Notes: generated by a model from the letters alone, not told the origin. A stretch of 64,000 bases of DNA from Burkholderiales bacterium 39-55-53 (GCA_002282445.1 NCJK01000001.1:744001-808000); one strand, 5' to 3'; numbered from the stretch's first letter, positions 49,276 through 57,943 are shown. Translations and numbers: made by a program.

Positions 49276-50118
49276 ATGAAAACGACACATAAAACCCATT
49301 TGATACAACTATTCATGTTGTTTTTTATGCTAAGTTCATTTCAGCACTCTTTCGCAGTTGAGAAAACAAGTGGTAAAGATTTCCTCAACAGAGCTATCAA
49401 ATACGATACGAACAACATCAAGTCATATGGTCGAGTCGTGACAAGTTCTGTCAATTATTCAATGGAAACTTCTGAACAAAAAATTGTTAAAAGCACAGAC
49501 AAACACATCTTTTTCTGTGCAAGTGGCGAACTTTACGAATATGAATCTGAATCAAACGAGTACAACAAAGATGGTTCGTGGAACAAAAGCAACCCTAAAG
49601 TTGATTCGAAAGATAAGGCAACTCCGATTAATCTAGAAAAAACTGAACAGCATTGGCTGAAGTTTGGAGGACTCAATGGACTCTATCAAGACATGCAAGC
49701 CAAATGCAGCACTGCAAACAGCAAAAATCCACGCATAGAAATTCCTATTGTTCGTTCTGAGTCAGCTGTTTCTCATGCCATTCTTGATACATATTCGAAC
49801 GATGGGAAATGGCGACATATTTGGCTCAAAGAACAGAAAATTTACAAGTCACAGATGAAAGACTCAAGTGGCAATCCACTTGTACTAAGTGGCGAAACAA
49901 TGTACGACTATAAATTTGTTGAGCCAAGAAACTACTCAATGAATAGGTACGCAGTAGATTGCAAACAAGATGCATTAGCTATTTCACAATTGATTGAATA
50001 CAAAGCCAACGGTGAAGTACTGAAAAGTGAATCAGTTGACCTCAATCGTCTAAGACTTGGCTCTGTGATTCCAAGCTCGATTGGAGAAGCAATACACAAG
50101 TTTGTATGTGGTTTGTAA
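49276..50118 (+). CDS. Hypothetical secreted protein of the element
   Basis: This 280-residue protein has an N-terminal signal peptide (LIQLFMLFFMLSSFQHSFA, cleavage about residue 28) and a hydrophilic mature part with two or three cysteines. No domain is recognised. The start at 49276 is chosen because it begins the signal peptide; the frame is open 17 codons further upstream. Presence of a secreted protein among plasmid-like genes suggests a role at the cell surface, but none can be assigned. The zinc-ribbon gene follows after 13 bp. Confidence 0.65.
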   Translation: MKTTHKTHLIQLFMLFFMLSSFQHSFAVEKTSGKDFLNRAIKYDTNNIKSYGRVVTSSVNYSMETSEQKIVKSTDKHIFFCASGELYEYESESNEYNKDGSWNKSNPKVDSKDKATPINLEKTEQHWLKFGGLNGLYQDMQAKCSTANSKNPRIEIPIVRSESAVSHAILDTYSNDGKWRHIWLKEQKIYKSQMKDSSGNPLVLSGETMYDYKFVEPRNYSMNRYAVDCKQDALAISQLIEYKANGEVLKSESVDLNRLRLGSVIPSSIGEAIHKFVCGL

Positions 50119-50131
50119 TCTGCATTAATTT

Positions 50132-50533
50132 ATGGGACAAGTCTTAGGGACTGTTTGCGATTGTGGCTACAAAGGTAGTGCTGCATTAGGCGCAGGAAGA
50201 AGTGACTTTCGTGAAGTTTGCAAGTTCCCTCACTACTGTAAGTCGTGTAATGAAGTCGTGAGCGTTGACATTTTCAAAGATAAGCACGTGTGTCCTAAGT
50301 GCCAAAGTGGTGATGTTCACACATATGAAGCCCAAACAACACGACTTAAAAATGAAACTCACGAACAGTTAAGTGATGTTCATCTTGGAAGACTTGGCTT
50401 ACATCGTAGAAGTGATGAGCAAGACAGTTGGTATGGAAAAGATAAAAGTCACACCTTGCTTAGAGGACCACACTATTGCCCTAAATGTGAACAGAACACG
50501 CTGAAGTTTTTTACAGAGTTAATGTTTGATTGA
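50132..50533 (+). CDS. Zinc-ribbon protein of unknown function
   Basis: This 133-residue protein has paired cysteines typical of zinc ribbons: CDC at 9-11, C30 and CKSC at 36-39, CPKC at 54-57 and CPKC at 116-119. Two or three metal sites are possible. Such ribbons bind nucleic acids or proteins. No catalytic motif is visible. It follows the secreted protein gene closely and ends in a bidirectional terminator. Confidence 0.65.
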   Translation: MGQVLGTVCDCGYKGSAALGAGRSDFREVCKFPHYCKSCNEVVSVDIFKDKHVCPKCQSGDVHTYEAQTTRLKNETHEQLSDVHLGRLGLHRRSDEQDSWYGKDKSHTLLRGPHYCPKCEQNTLKFFTELMFD

Positions 50534-50562
50534 AAACCCACATCACAAGATTATGGGTTTTC
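50532..50562. terminator. Bidirectional terminator between two convergent element genes
   Basis: A perfect 9-bp stem GAAAACCCA (50532-50540) / TGGGTTTTC (50554-50562) begins at the stop codon of the zinc-ribbon gene. It lies 10 bp from the end of the convergent DUF6641-like gene. Confidence 0.75.
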
Positions 50563-50571
50563 TAGCAAGAA

Positions 50572-51015
50572 TTACTTCTTGAATCGAGCTTTCACAAGCT
50601 CACTCGTTACTTCTATTTGACTGTCGAGCTCACCATTCAGAACAGCTTCGTTGAGCTTAGTGAGGGCTGCAATGAGTTCGTCTGCATTGTTTACTTCAAC
50701 TGAGTTCTTGTCTCCCTTAGAAGTTAAAGCAACAACCTTGTTGCCATAGCGAACTTGAACACAGACTTTGTTGTTTGAAACGAACCACCATTCTTTTGGT
50801 TTCTTCGAAACTTCAACTGATTGAATTAACCCATTTTCATCACGAACATTGCGCTGACGCTTCACAGTAAATGTTTCGTTATTTTTTAATGCATGCGCCA
50901 TTGAAACTTGTTCTAGCAGCTTCTGACTCACACGTTGGCGACGAAATTGAATTGGGTCAAGAACCGAACTGCGCTTTGCTGCGACCAACTTCAAAGACGA
51001 AAGAATTGAAGACAT
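50572..51015 (-). CDS. DUF6641-like protein
   Basis: This 147-residue protein has the family pattern SSILSSLKLVAAKRSS at the N-terminus, RRQRVSQKLLEQVSMAHAL, then WWFVSNNKVCVQVRYGNKVV and a C-terminal helical stretch. The match to DUF6641 is from memory of the pattern, not a search. Members are found on plasmids and genomic islands of Burkholderiales and have no known function. It faces the zinc-ribbon gene convergently and is divergent from the HUH gene. Confidence 0.65.
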   Translation of the reverse strand: MSSILSSLKLVAAKRSSVLDPIQFRRQRVSQKLLEQVSMAHALKNNETFTVKRQRNVRDENGLIQSVEVSKKPKEWWFVSNNKVCVQVRYGNKVVALTSKGDKNSVEVNNADELIAALTKLNEAVLNGELDSQIEVTSELVKARFKK

Positions 51016-51140
51016 AAATCACTCCATTTGTTGTTAAAGACAGAGTGATTTTTCGCCCATTCTCCATTTATTCCTATCCTTGTCCAACCTCTAGTATTTG
51101 GTTTTTTTATGGAAATATTTGGTTATGCATAAATAGATGC

Positions 51141-51653
51141 ATGACTCTCTTTGAAATACGACAAATCATCCAAAAATCAGAGCTAAATCGTCCAAATTGC
51201 AGAACTGCGACTAGGCAGTTTTTGGGCACCCTCGCAAGTGACTACACAGTCGCTTTGACGCTAACGCTGAATCAAAAATGGTTTGATAAATGTGGCTTGA
51301 TGAGAGTTGAGCACTACTTGAAAGAAGAAGATATTCCATACATATACGCTCGTTTTCAGCATCAACTTAACAAGTTGATTTGGAAGAACAGATACACAAG
51401 ATTTGGTGAGTCTGTGAAGATGCTCAGAGCGTGGGAAGACAAACATGGGACTAAGCGCAAGCACTTACATGCAGCCTTAGGAAACTTCCCCTCTAATTTC
51501 AAACTCAATACATTACCTTTGCTTGTAGAGAAGGCATCTCAGCAGTGCTTTGAGATTGACTACCAACACAAAGAGGATATTTGTGACAGTGGATGGATTG
51601 AGTACATCACGAAGGAAGTTGACAAGGACAACACAGACAAGATTCTGTGGTGA
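51141..51653 (+). CDS. HUH-type replication/relaxase-like protein
   Basis: This 170-residue protein carries the three landmarks of HUH endonucleases in order: a hydrophobic strand YTVALTLTLNQ (residues 35-45, motif 1), KHLHAAL with HLH at 108-110 (metal-binding motif 2), and EYITKEV with Tyr155 and Lys158 (motif 3, nicking tyrosine). The size fits small rolling-circle initiators that lack a helicase. The start at 51141 gives MTLFEIRQII; an upstream extension looks unnatural. It could let the element replicate or mobilise after excision. A family search is needed to fix the branch. Confidence 0.6.
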   Translation: MTLFEIRQIIQKSELNRPNCRTATRQFLGTLASDYTVALTLTLNQKWFDKCGLMRVEHYLKEEDIPYIYARFQHQLNKLIWKNRYTRFGESVKMLRAWEDKHGTKRKHLHAALGNFPSNFKLNTLPLLVEKASQQCFEIDYQHKEDICDSGWIEYITKEVDKDNTDKILW

Positions 51654-51932
51654 TTGTCATTACTGCGTTATTGACCGTGATTCGTAGTCGTGTACGAATT
51701 GCATTTTGTCTGTCTCTCGCAGCTAACGAGGAGAGTCGTAAGACTCTTTAATAGCGCAGCTTTGCCTAAAATTTCTTGAACTCGTAATGACTCTGATTGG
51801 TTAAGAAAAATACAAAGGCTAGCGAGAAGAATTCACTGAAATTGGTCAATAAATGGCGAATTAAATGGATTAAATTGAAAAAAGCAAAAAGGTCAAAAAG
51901 TGCATGTGTGATGGATGCACTTCATCAAAGCA
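51654..51932. other. Intergenic region with a terminator for the DUF6876-like gene
   Basis: This 279-bp AT-rich gap has no supported gene. At 51898-51922 a stem AAGTGCAT/ATGCACTT with a 9-base loop is followed on the minus strand by TTT, which fits a terminator of the gene at 51933-52292. The rest could hold an origin for the adjacent Rep-like protein, but no nick site can be named. Confidence 0.5.
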
Positions 51933-52292
51933 TCAGTACTCGCTAGTGAGCATGATGACCCAATGCTCACCATCAAATGAGCAGTACAGTTTGATTTCAT
52001 TCAATGGGAAGTCTGTGTACTCAATCGCTTGTGTTGCGAACACATTGTCATTTCCATCATCAAGCGTCAGAACAGCGCTTGACCCATTCACGACTAGACG
52101 AGCTACAGCAAAGTGGTCTTCATAGCTTCGTGTGAGATGTGAAGCAATTGCATCAAAGAGCCAAAAAGACTTTTCATTCTCAGCAAGATACTTTGTTCCA
52201 TCAGTCAGTACATGACGACTAGTGATGGGATAGAGTTTTTCAGTGCCAATGAATTGACTGAGTTCAGATTGAAGGTTGTGTGTTGAGTTCAT
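51933..52292 (-). CDS. DUF6876-like protein
   Basis: This 119-residue protein has the pattern LTDGTKYLAENEKSFWLFDA, then LDDGNDN and IEYTDFPLNEIKLYC, which I associate with DUF6876. Members occur on plasmids and islands and have no known role. The identification is from memory and was not searched. It is divergent from modA, and a terminator lies just after its stop codon. Confidence 0.65.
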   Translation of the reverse strand: MNSTHNLQSELSQFIGTEKLYPITSRHVLTDGTKYLAENEKSFWLFDAIASHLTRSYEDHFAVARLVVNGSSAVLTLDDGNDNVFATQAIEYTDFPLNEIKLYCSFDGEHWVIMLTSEY

Positions 52293-52401
52293 GTACTCAA
52301 CTTTGAACCCATCTCCAAATCATTCCTAGCCTCTCCAACGAATTCCGTTGTGTGAGGTAAACAGCTATCATTTGTGAAACAAAAACTTCTTACATGAGCC
52401 T

Positions 52402-53157
52402 ATGTCAATTCTGCGAACCACAACATTGTCATTTTTAATGCTCCTCAGCATCCCCTCGTATGCTGAAGAAATTCTTATCGCTGCTGCTGCTGATTTGAAA
52501 TTTGCAATGGATGAAGTCATTAAAGATTTCAAAGTTGCTAATCCCTCTGACAAAATCAGTGTCGTCTATGGATCAAGTGGAACATTTCTATTGCAGATAC
52601 AAAATGGTGCTCCATACGACTTGTACTTCAGCGCAGACATAGACTTTCCAAAGAAACTTCAATCAATGAAGTTGACTAGCTCAGAAGTCAAGCCCTACGC
52701 TTTTGGTCGTCTTGTACTGTGGTCAAACCAAGTTGATGCAAGCAAAATGACCCTCAGAGATTTAGTAGATAAATCAATCTCTCGCATTGCAATTGCGAAC
52801 CCTCAACATGCACCATATGGGAAACGAGCATCAGAAGCACTTCAAGCAGTGAATGCTTACGATGCAGTTAAAGAAAAATTAGTGTTAGCTGAAAACATTG
52901 GTCAAGCATCTCAATGGGTAAAAACAGGAAATGCTCAAGTTGGCATCATTGCATTGTCACTTGCACTTAGTAGTGAGATGCAAGGGCAAGGAAAGTACTC
53001 TCTGATTGATGAAAAATTGCACCAACGACTTGAGCAAGGCTTTGTCATTACCAAACATGCTGAGAAAAGTAGTTTGGCAAAAAGATTTGCTGACAACATG
53101 TCTTCAATGAAAACTCGTTCAGTAATGGAGAGATATGGGTTCGTTATCCCTAAGTAA
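52402..53157 (+). CDS. modA: Molybdate-binding periplasmic protein ModA, without partner genes
   Basis: This 251-residue protein has a signal peptide (ending SIPSYA) and the ModA pattern ILIAAAADLKFAMDEVI, YGSSGTFLLQIQNGAPYDLYFSAD and IANPQHAPYGKRA, which line the molybdate site. ModA normally feeds the ModBC permease, but no modB or modC is on the element. It may deliver molybdate to a host ModBC, or bind another oxyanion. Base composition matches the AT-rich element, so it was not picked up recently from the present host chromosome. Confidence 0.85.
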   Translation: MSILRTTTLSFLMLLSIPSYAEEILIAAAADLKFAMDEVIKDFKVANPSDKISVVYGSSGTFLLQIQNGAPYDLYFSADIDFPKKLQSMKLTSSEVKPYAFGRLVLWSNQVDASKMTLRDLVDKSISRIAIANPQHAPYGKRASEALQAVNAYDAVKEKLVLAENIGQASQWVKTGNAQVGIIALSLALSSEMQGQGKYSLIDEKLHQRLEQGFVITKHAEKSSLAKRFADNMSSMKTRSVMERYGFVIPK

Positions 53158-53652
53158 CTAGGTTTTGTAGAGTGAAATGGTAGGAATGGCGAAATCGTGT
53201 TGCTGTCTATTTCAGCAACCATAGATAGGACTCATTACAAGACGCCACACACGCACGATTTCACTCGTATACGGACCATATACGGTAGAACACTGAGGTC
53301 GTCTCTAGCTTGGATTAAACGAGTCACGCACGAAAGGTGAAACTTTATGTTTGCCTTCGTTACTATATTTTTATAGCAACAGATTTCTGTGACGACTCAC
53401 ACGCACTCACAGACGCATCAAATCCAACTACAAGCGATTTTTACGAGCGAGACGACTCAGAGTGACTGTGGACTCATGCGTGTCTCAAATCGCTCGTGAG
53501 CAAAATAATGTTTGGAAATACAGATAAGTAAACATTGCCAATGAAGCGTGTTGATTCCCAACGAAAAGGCATGGGAATTGGTGAACGGTTGTCCTACCAA
53601 ATGTTTGGGAATATCGTCTAGCTCATAAATAGTTAGATTAGTAAGGAACAAC
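53158..53652. repeat. Non-coding region rich in inverted repeats before the small recombinase
   Basis: About 495 bp has no supported gene. Visible pairs are GAAATCGTG (53191-53199) / CACGATTTC (53254-53262), GTTGCTG (53199-53205) / CAGCAAC (53213-53219), and ACGAGCGA (53443-53450) / TCGCTCGT (53490-53497). GACGACTCA occurs twice (near 53391 and 53451) and TATACGG is repeated near 53268-53285. This density suggests a recombination site or a replication origin. An 83-codon minus-strand frame overlapping the recombinase start is not believed. Confidence 0.55.
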
Positions 53653-54261
53653 ATGTCACAAGCAAAGATTCTCACGCAGTCAGAATTTCGCAAAATTCTT
53701 CTGCACATCGCAAAGAAGAAACATCACGCACGAAACAAAGCCATTTTGTACTGTAGTTTTTTTGGATGCATGAGGGTTGGTGAGATTGCGAGTCTCACAA
53801 TCAGTGATGTACTCAGTGAAGATGGGTCAATCAAAGAAGAGGTCTATCTGAAGCCTTTTCAGACAAAAGGTTCACGAGGTCGCACTGTCTACTTTCCAAC
53901 GAAGTTGCAAGACGAAATCAAGAACTATCTGTCTGTTAGATTTGGACTTAAAGACAAAGACTTGAGAGTGCTGAACTTGACTGACACAAGCAAAGCACTG
54001 TTTGGCTCGCAGAAGAACACTCAGCGAGGTTTCTCTCCAAACACTCTTTGTCAGTGGTTCACTAAGTTGTACGCTGACTGCTCTATCAATGGAGCATCAA
54101 GTCACAGTGGAAGGCGTTGGGGAGCTACGCAGTTGTGTGAGCAATCAGTCAACCCAAAAATCATTCAGAAGATTTTGGGTCATCGTCAATTGCAGACAAC
54201 GATGCTCTATTACGAAGTCTCCCCAAAGAGCATGAGAAACGCAGTTGAGTTACTTAGTTGA
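53653..54261 (+). CDS. Minimal tyrosine recombinase (catalytic domain only)
   Basis: This 202-residue protein contains only the catalytic domain of tyrosine recombinases, with all active-site residues: R41 in GCMRVGEIASL, K72 in FQTKGSRGR, H151 and R154 in SSHSGRRWG, H177 in LGHRQLQTTM, and Tyr186/187 in MLYYEV. The N-terminal core-binding domain is missing. Such short forms occur in some integrons' relatives, FimB-type invertases and island-borne recombinases. AAGGA precedes the ATG. Its 3' end overlaps the convergent HEPN-like gene by 12 bp. Its target may be the repeats just upstream. Confidence 0.8.
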   Translation: MSQAKILTQSEFRKILLHIAKKKHHARNKAILYCSFFGCMRVGEIASLTISDVLSEDGSIKEEVYLKPFQTKGSRGRTVYFPTKLQDEIKNYLSVRFGLKDKDLRVLNLTDTSKALFGSQKNTQRGFSPNTLCQWFTKLYADCSINGASSHSGRRWGATQLCEQSVNPKIIQKILGHRQLQTTMLYYEVSPKSMRNAVELLS

Positions 54262-54888
54262 GATAGCAGCTTGGGCTTCAATCTTAGAAACATACTGTTC
54301 AAACAAGTTGTATGTTTCATCAAGAATCAACTTAGCTAGTTCACCTAATGCATCAGTATTTTCTTTTCTGATTGATTCAGCACCATACGCAGTCAGATTT
54401 CCATGTGCAACCAAGTGTCTAATCTGTCGAGCAACTGCATGAAGATGCTTTCCATCAATGACGCCAAGATAGAAACTCATCAGTGCTTCCATTTGCACTG
54501 AGGTCCTTTGTGAAACATCTGCGTAATCAATCAGAATTTGAAGCAATTTTTCGTTATTCCAAATCTTTCTCGATATAGAAAAATCATCAAACGAGTGATT
54601 GTGCTTATCAATACTGAAGTCAACTGCTAAGTGCTTATTTCCAATAGCTCTGTTCTCATCTATAGCTTCAATCAGAGACTCAAACGCTGTGTAAGCTAGA
54701 AAGACTTTCAGCAGTGCATCGTATCCACGCAAAGTCTTTTCCCCATAACCATCAGCTTTTACACCATCAAATTTTGATGCGAGTCTGAACCTAGCGATGA
54801 AGCGAAATGAAGATGGGGCTCTATTAATAGTTGTCTTTTCATCTTTGACAAAATCAGCCCATCTCTTGAATGCAGTTTGCTTTTTCAT
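54250..54888 (-). CDS. HEPN-like protein with Rx4H motif
   Basis: This 212-residue, largely alpha-helical protein has IRHLVAHGN, in which Arg157 and His162 form the Rx4H motif of HEPN ribonucleases (family consensus Rx4-6H, often RNxxxH). Here the residue after Arg is His. HEPN domains cut RNA in many toxin-antitoxin, abortive-infection and CRISPR systems, and others act only as binding modules. It starts 3 bp after the stop of the transglycosylase-like gene and is probably translated from the same message. The assignment rests on the motif and helical pattern only. Confidence 0.5.
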   Translation of the reverse strand: MKKQTAFKRWADFVKDEKTTINRAPSSFRFIARFRLASKFDGVKADGYGEKTLRGYDALLKVFLAYTAFESLIEAIDENRAIGNKHLAVDFSIDKHNHSFDDFSISRKIWNNEKLLQILIDYADVSQRTSVQMEALMSFYLGVIDGKHLHAVARQIRHLVAHGNLTAYGAESIRKENTDALGELAKLILDETYNLFEQYVSKIEAQAAISTK

Positions 54889-54891
54889 GTT

Positions 54892-56262
54892 TTATTTGAT
54901 TGGTGCTTCATAGCCATGCACAACATCTTGCTTCTCTTTTTTTCCTATCTTTCCAAAAACTCTGTCAAGCATTGGTTTGTTCTTTGTTAGTTCACGCTTC
55001 CAATTTTTTACTGTGAACACATGCTCAATGAAATCAACTACTTCGAGAATTTCATTTGGTACTGTTTCTTGTGCAGAACTTCTATCTAAGAAAACAAGTT
55101 CGTTAGCTTCTAAAAATGAACGCACATAGACATAGAGTGTGTGGTTAATCATCAGCAACCAAGAAATCGTATCTGTAGACATTCCTTGATACTTTCCACC
55201 ATTCACATTGATATGGTCAAGCGTCATCAATTCACCAAGTGGCGATGAGAAGGGAAAGTGAAATTTCCCATCAGTATTTGCATATATTGGGTTAGTTTGT
55301 ACTTCACTTGCACTCATCACCCATGTTCGCAAATCTTTCGTCAGCTTTGGATATCGCACTGTGTCGTGAAATTTCCCAACCATTTGAAATGGACTTGCAC
55401 TGTCATAGCTAATTTGCAACTTTGGGTTGTCTTTACGAAGTTGCTTCTGAATTGCTGTAAAGATAACTGCCCATGTTGGCTTTGAAACTCCAAGTGCATG
55501 TACCCAATCTTGACCATCTACAAAAGCGTCTTCGTCTTTCATCATCAAGATGTTGTAGAGAACTGAGTCAAGTCCCCCTCCCCAACCTACATCTCCTGCA
55601 AGTGCCCATCCATCAAATTTGTATTTCTTAACTTCATCCCACCACATTTTCATGTTGTGTGGGTCAGTTCCTTGAAGAACATTCAACCATTTCGTTCTTC
55701 CCATCCTATGTCTCTTGATGTACTTCAAATTTTCGACAGTCATGTCTAGCAACTGTCTTTCGCTGCAAATTTTGAAAGGACTTGATGACTGCTGCGAACC
55801 AATTGCCCATAGTGGCATATCAATCGTCATCGCATAGTCACTATTAGACTCAAGCCAATTTACAACCCTTCTTCGCACTTCGCCACATTCAGTCCATGCA
55901 CGAATAACACCATCTTGCGTTTTTTCTCGCTTGATGTGTTGTGTTCCAGGAAATGTGCCAATTCCAATTTGATAACCACCACTATCGCCAAGAATAGTTG
56001 TCGCACTTCTGTCTCGATTTGCTACTGAACATGCTCGAGGTGCATCATCTGAGAAGAGTCCTGCAGAATACAGCCCATAGCCATAGTGCCATAGCTTGCT
56101 TTTTGGATTTAAGTAATCTAGGTCTTTTAGCGTGATTCCATTTGGGAAAGGACGCTCTTTATCTCTGAGCCTGTCTGAATAGACATTGCGTGAGTACCAA
56201 CTTTGAATCGCAGGTAAGTAGACAGCAAACTCACTCCATCGAGGTGTTAAATCGATTCCCAT
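54892..56262 (-). CDS. TGT-fold transglycosylase, DpdA-like
   Basis: This 456-residue protein shows the ordered landmarks of the tRNA-guanine transglycosylase barrel: GDSGGYQIG (Asp93, the catalytic Asp of DSGGFQ), MTIDMPLW (Asp148), LNVLQG (194-198), LAGDVGWGGG (221-230), HALGVSKP (255-262) and SYDSASPFQ (Asp287, at the nucleophile position). The zinc motif CxCxxC of tRNA TGTs is absent, and the protein is longer. This fits DpdA-type enzymes, which put 7-deazaguanines into DNA. No preQ0 synthesis genes are on the element, so the base would come from the host. A tRNA target remains possible. Confidence 0.62.
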   Translation of the reverse strand: MGIDLTPRWSEFAVYLPAIQSWYSRNVYSDRLRDKERPFPNGITLKDLDYLNPKSKLWHYGYGLYSAGLFSDDAPRACSVANRDRSATTILGDSGGYQIGIGTFPGTQHIKREKTQDGVIRAWTECGEVRRRVVNWLESNSDYAMTIDMPLWAIGSQQSSSPFKICSERQLLDMTVENLKYIKRHRMGRTKWLNVLQGTDPHNMKMWWDEVKKYKFDGWALAGDVGWGGGLDSVLYNILMMKDEDAFVDGQDWVHALGVSKPTWAVIFTAIQKQLRKDNPKLQISYDSASPFQMVGKFHDTVRYPKLTKDLRTWVMSASEVQTNPIYANTDGKFHFPFSSPLGELMTLDHINVNGGKYQGMSTDTISWLLMINHTLYVYVRSFLEANELVFLDRSSAQETVPNEILEVVDFIEHVFTVKNWKRELTKNKPMLDRVFGKIGKKEKQDVVHGYEAPIK

Positions 56263-56269
56263 TTGAACC

Positions 56270-57943
56270 TCAAACTTTCTTGTAGACAGTGCTATTCAAG
56301 TGACCTAACTCATTGCAAGTGGGTACTGCTATGAAGAATGATGCGTTTGCTGTTTTGTACATGATTGTGAAAACATCTTCACTAGCATTCAGCAAAATAT
56401 CACTGACTATGCTTTGCTTGCCTAGCGCACTAAGAATTGGAAATATGTCTTTCGAACGCATGTGAAACGCTAAATTCTTCGAACCTTTAGCTACATTTGG
56501 TTTAGGAATTGCGTTTTCAGTTTGGGTGTACTTGCCACGAGTTCCATAGAACTTGAGTACGAACTCTTTTGACAGTTCCAACATCACTTGCTTATGTCTG
56601 TCTCTGTTGATTTGCACACCATACTCACGCAACCAACTTGAAACACAGATTGAATTCAATTCATCAATCCATGCTTTATCAACTGTTGCACTCCATGTTG
56701 GAGCTTTGAAAGAAGCCTTATCAATGTCTACTTGTTTTTCATTGCCATTCGAATGATGACTCATTGGATAAAAATACAGATTCGTAATTTTGTCAGTCAC
56801 TGTATTTCTAGTTTTTAGTCTGTGACTTGCTACTAAGTCTTCACCATCAAGAACTTCAATTCTTTGAGTCAATGTTGTAAAGAAACACAAGTCACGATTT
56901 TGAACAATGCTTTGTTCAATGAACCTATGATTTATAGCTCGAAGCGTTATATCTTCTTTCACATTCGATGGAAAGTGATTAGGTACAGCAATAGTTACTA
57001 CTGAACAATCACCACGACATTCACTTAAAAGAATGTCTTTGTGCGATGCTCTGATAACAAGTCTTTTCGATTGTTTAAGTCTTGTTTTTCCATCGCTTGC
57101 CAACACATCGCTTATGTCTGCAAGACTAGGTCTGTGCTTTTCTAATTGCAGTGGTAACGCTTGCGTTTCAATCACTTCAGCGAGAAGTCGCAGCACTTGT
57201 GGAGCGTTGTCATCGTTGCGTTTGTATGTTTCAACAATGGTGTCTTGAATGATTTCGTCTTTATTCGTAACACCAAGCACATCATATGAACCATCTTTTG
57301 CTCTTCTCAGCAAAGCAACTGCATAGCCTTTGCGAGTTACTTCAATTTTTTTATTCTTAGCTGCTATGCGTGTTATTGGATTTGCATTCTCTGAGTAAAA
57401 CAACTCACCCATTTCATTGTGCTTAGCAACAAGTGCTGTTTCACTAAGAATTTCTTGCTTTGTTTTTTTATCTGAGTTTTTTACATTCTTTGGTGAGCCT
57501 ACTTGCTCATCAGTTTTTTGCATAGGACTGACAAGATTCCCTACGCCACTGATACCACCCTTTGAATCGAAGAACTGTCTGATTTTTTCTTGTGGGTTTG
57601 CTACATCGTATGCATCTTTGTTTGTCTTGAATTCTTGATGCAATCCTCTTAATGCTCTTGCCCAATTTTGCACAGTTGGACCTTTGTAGCCATTCCAACC
57701 CATCTGCCAAACTAACCTTACCAATCTCGTGAAGTTCTCTTCTCCTCCACGACTAACTAACTTTTTTTCTGCGTAGAGTTCTTCTAGAAATCCATTTTGC
57801 TTTTCTGCTTCACGCCACCATAAATATGTTGCACCCAAGTTCAGATACAACCTTTGCTGACTGCTCTCATAAAGTTGCGTAATTTCATCTGCTTCAGCTA
57901 TCAGTGACTCAAGCGTTTTTTTGAGTTCAGATTTACTCGCCAT
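56270..57943 (-). CDS. Unknown protein encoded first in the transglycosylase operon
   Basis: This 557-residue protein is not recognised. Residues 1-110 are helical with WWREAEKQNG and GPTVQNWARALRGLHQEF. A Lys/Ser-rich linker (about 145-165) follows. Residues 195-300 and 330-400 look beta-rich (KGYAVALLRRAKDGSYDVLG). The last 50 residues (KDIFPILSALGKQS and later) faintly recall a sliding-clamp domain, but this is weak. GGAG lies before the ATG. The 7-bp gap to the transglycosylase gene indicates co-transcription, so it may supply substrate recognition. Confidence 0.6.
   Translation of the reverse strand: MASKSELKKTLESLIAEADEITQLYESSQQRLYLNLGATYLWWREAEKQNGFLEELYAEKKLVSRGGEENFTRLVRLVWQMGWNGYKGPTVQNWARALRGLHQEFKTNKDAYDVANPQEKIRQFFDSKGGISGVGNLVSPMQKTDEQVGSPKNVKNSDKKTKQEILSETALVAKHNEMGELFYSENANPITRIAAKNKKIEVTRKGYAVALLRRAKDGSYDVLGVTNKDEIIQDTIVETYKRNDDNAPQVLRLLAEVIETQALPLQLEKHRPSLADISDVLASDGKTRLKQSKRLVIRASHKDILLSECRGDCSVVTIAVPNHFPSNVKEDITLRAINHRFIEQSIVQNRDLCFFTTLTQRIEVLDGEDLVASHRLKTRNTVTDKITNLYFYPMSHHSNGNEKQVDIDKASFKAPTWSATVDKAWIDELNSICVSSWLREYGVQINRDRHKQVMLELSKEFVLKFYGTRGKYTQTENAIPKPNVAKGSKNLAFHMRSKDIFPILSALGKQSIVSDILLNASEDVFTIMYKTANASFFIAVPTCNELGHLNSTVYKKV

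Noticed and set aside
53457-53708. 83-codon minus-strand frame before the small recombinase
   Set aside because: It overlaps the recombinase start, covers the repeat region, and shows no recognisable protein features.
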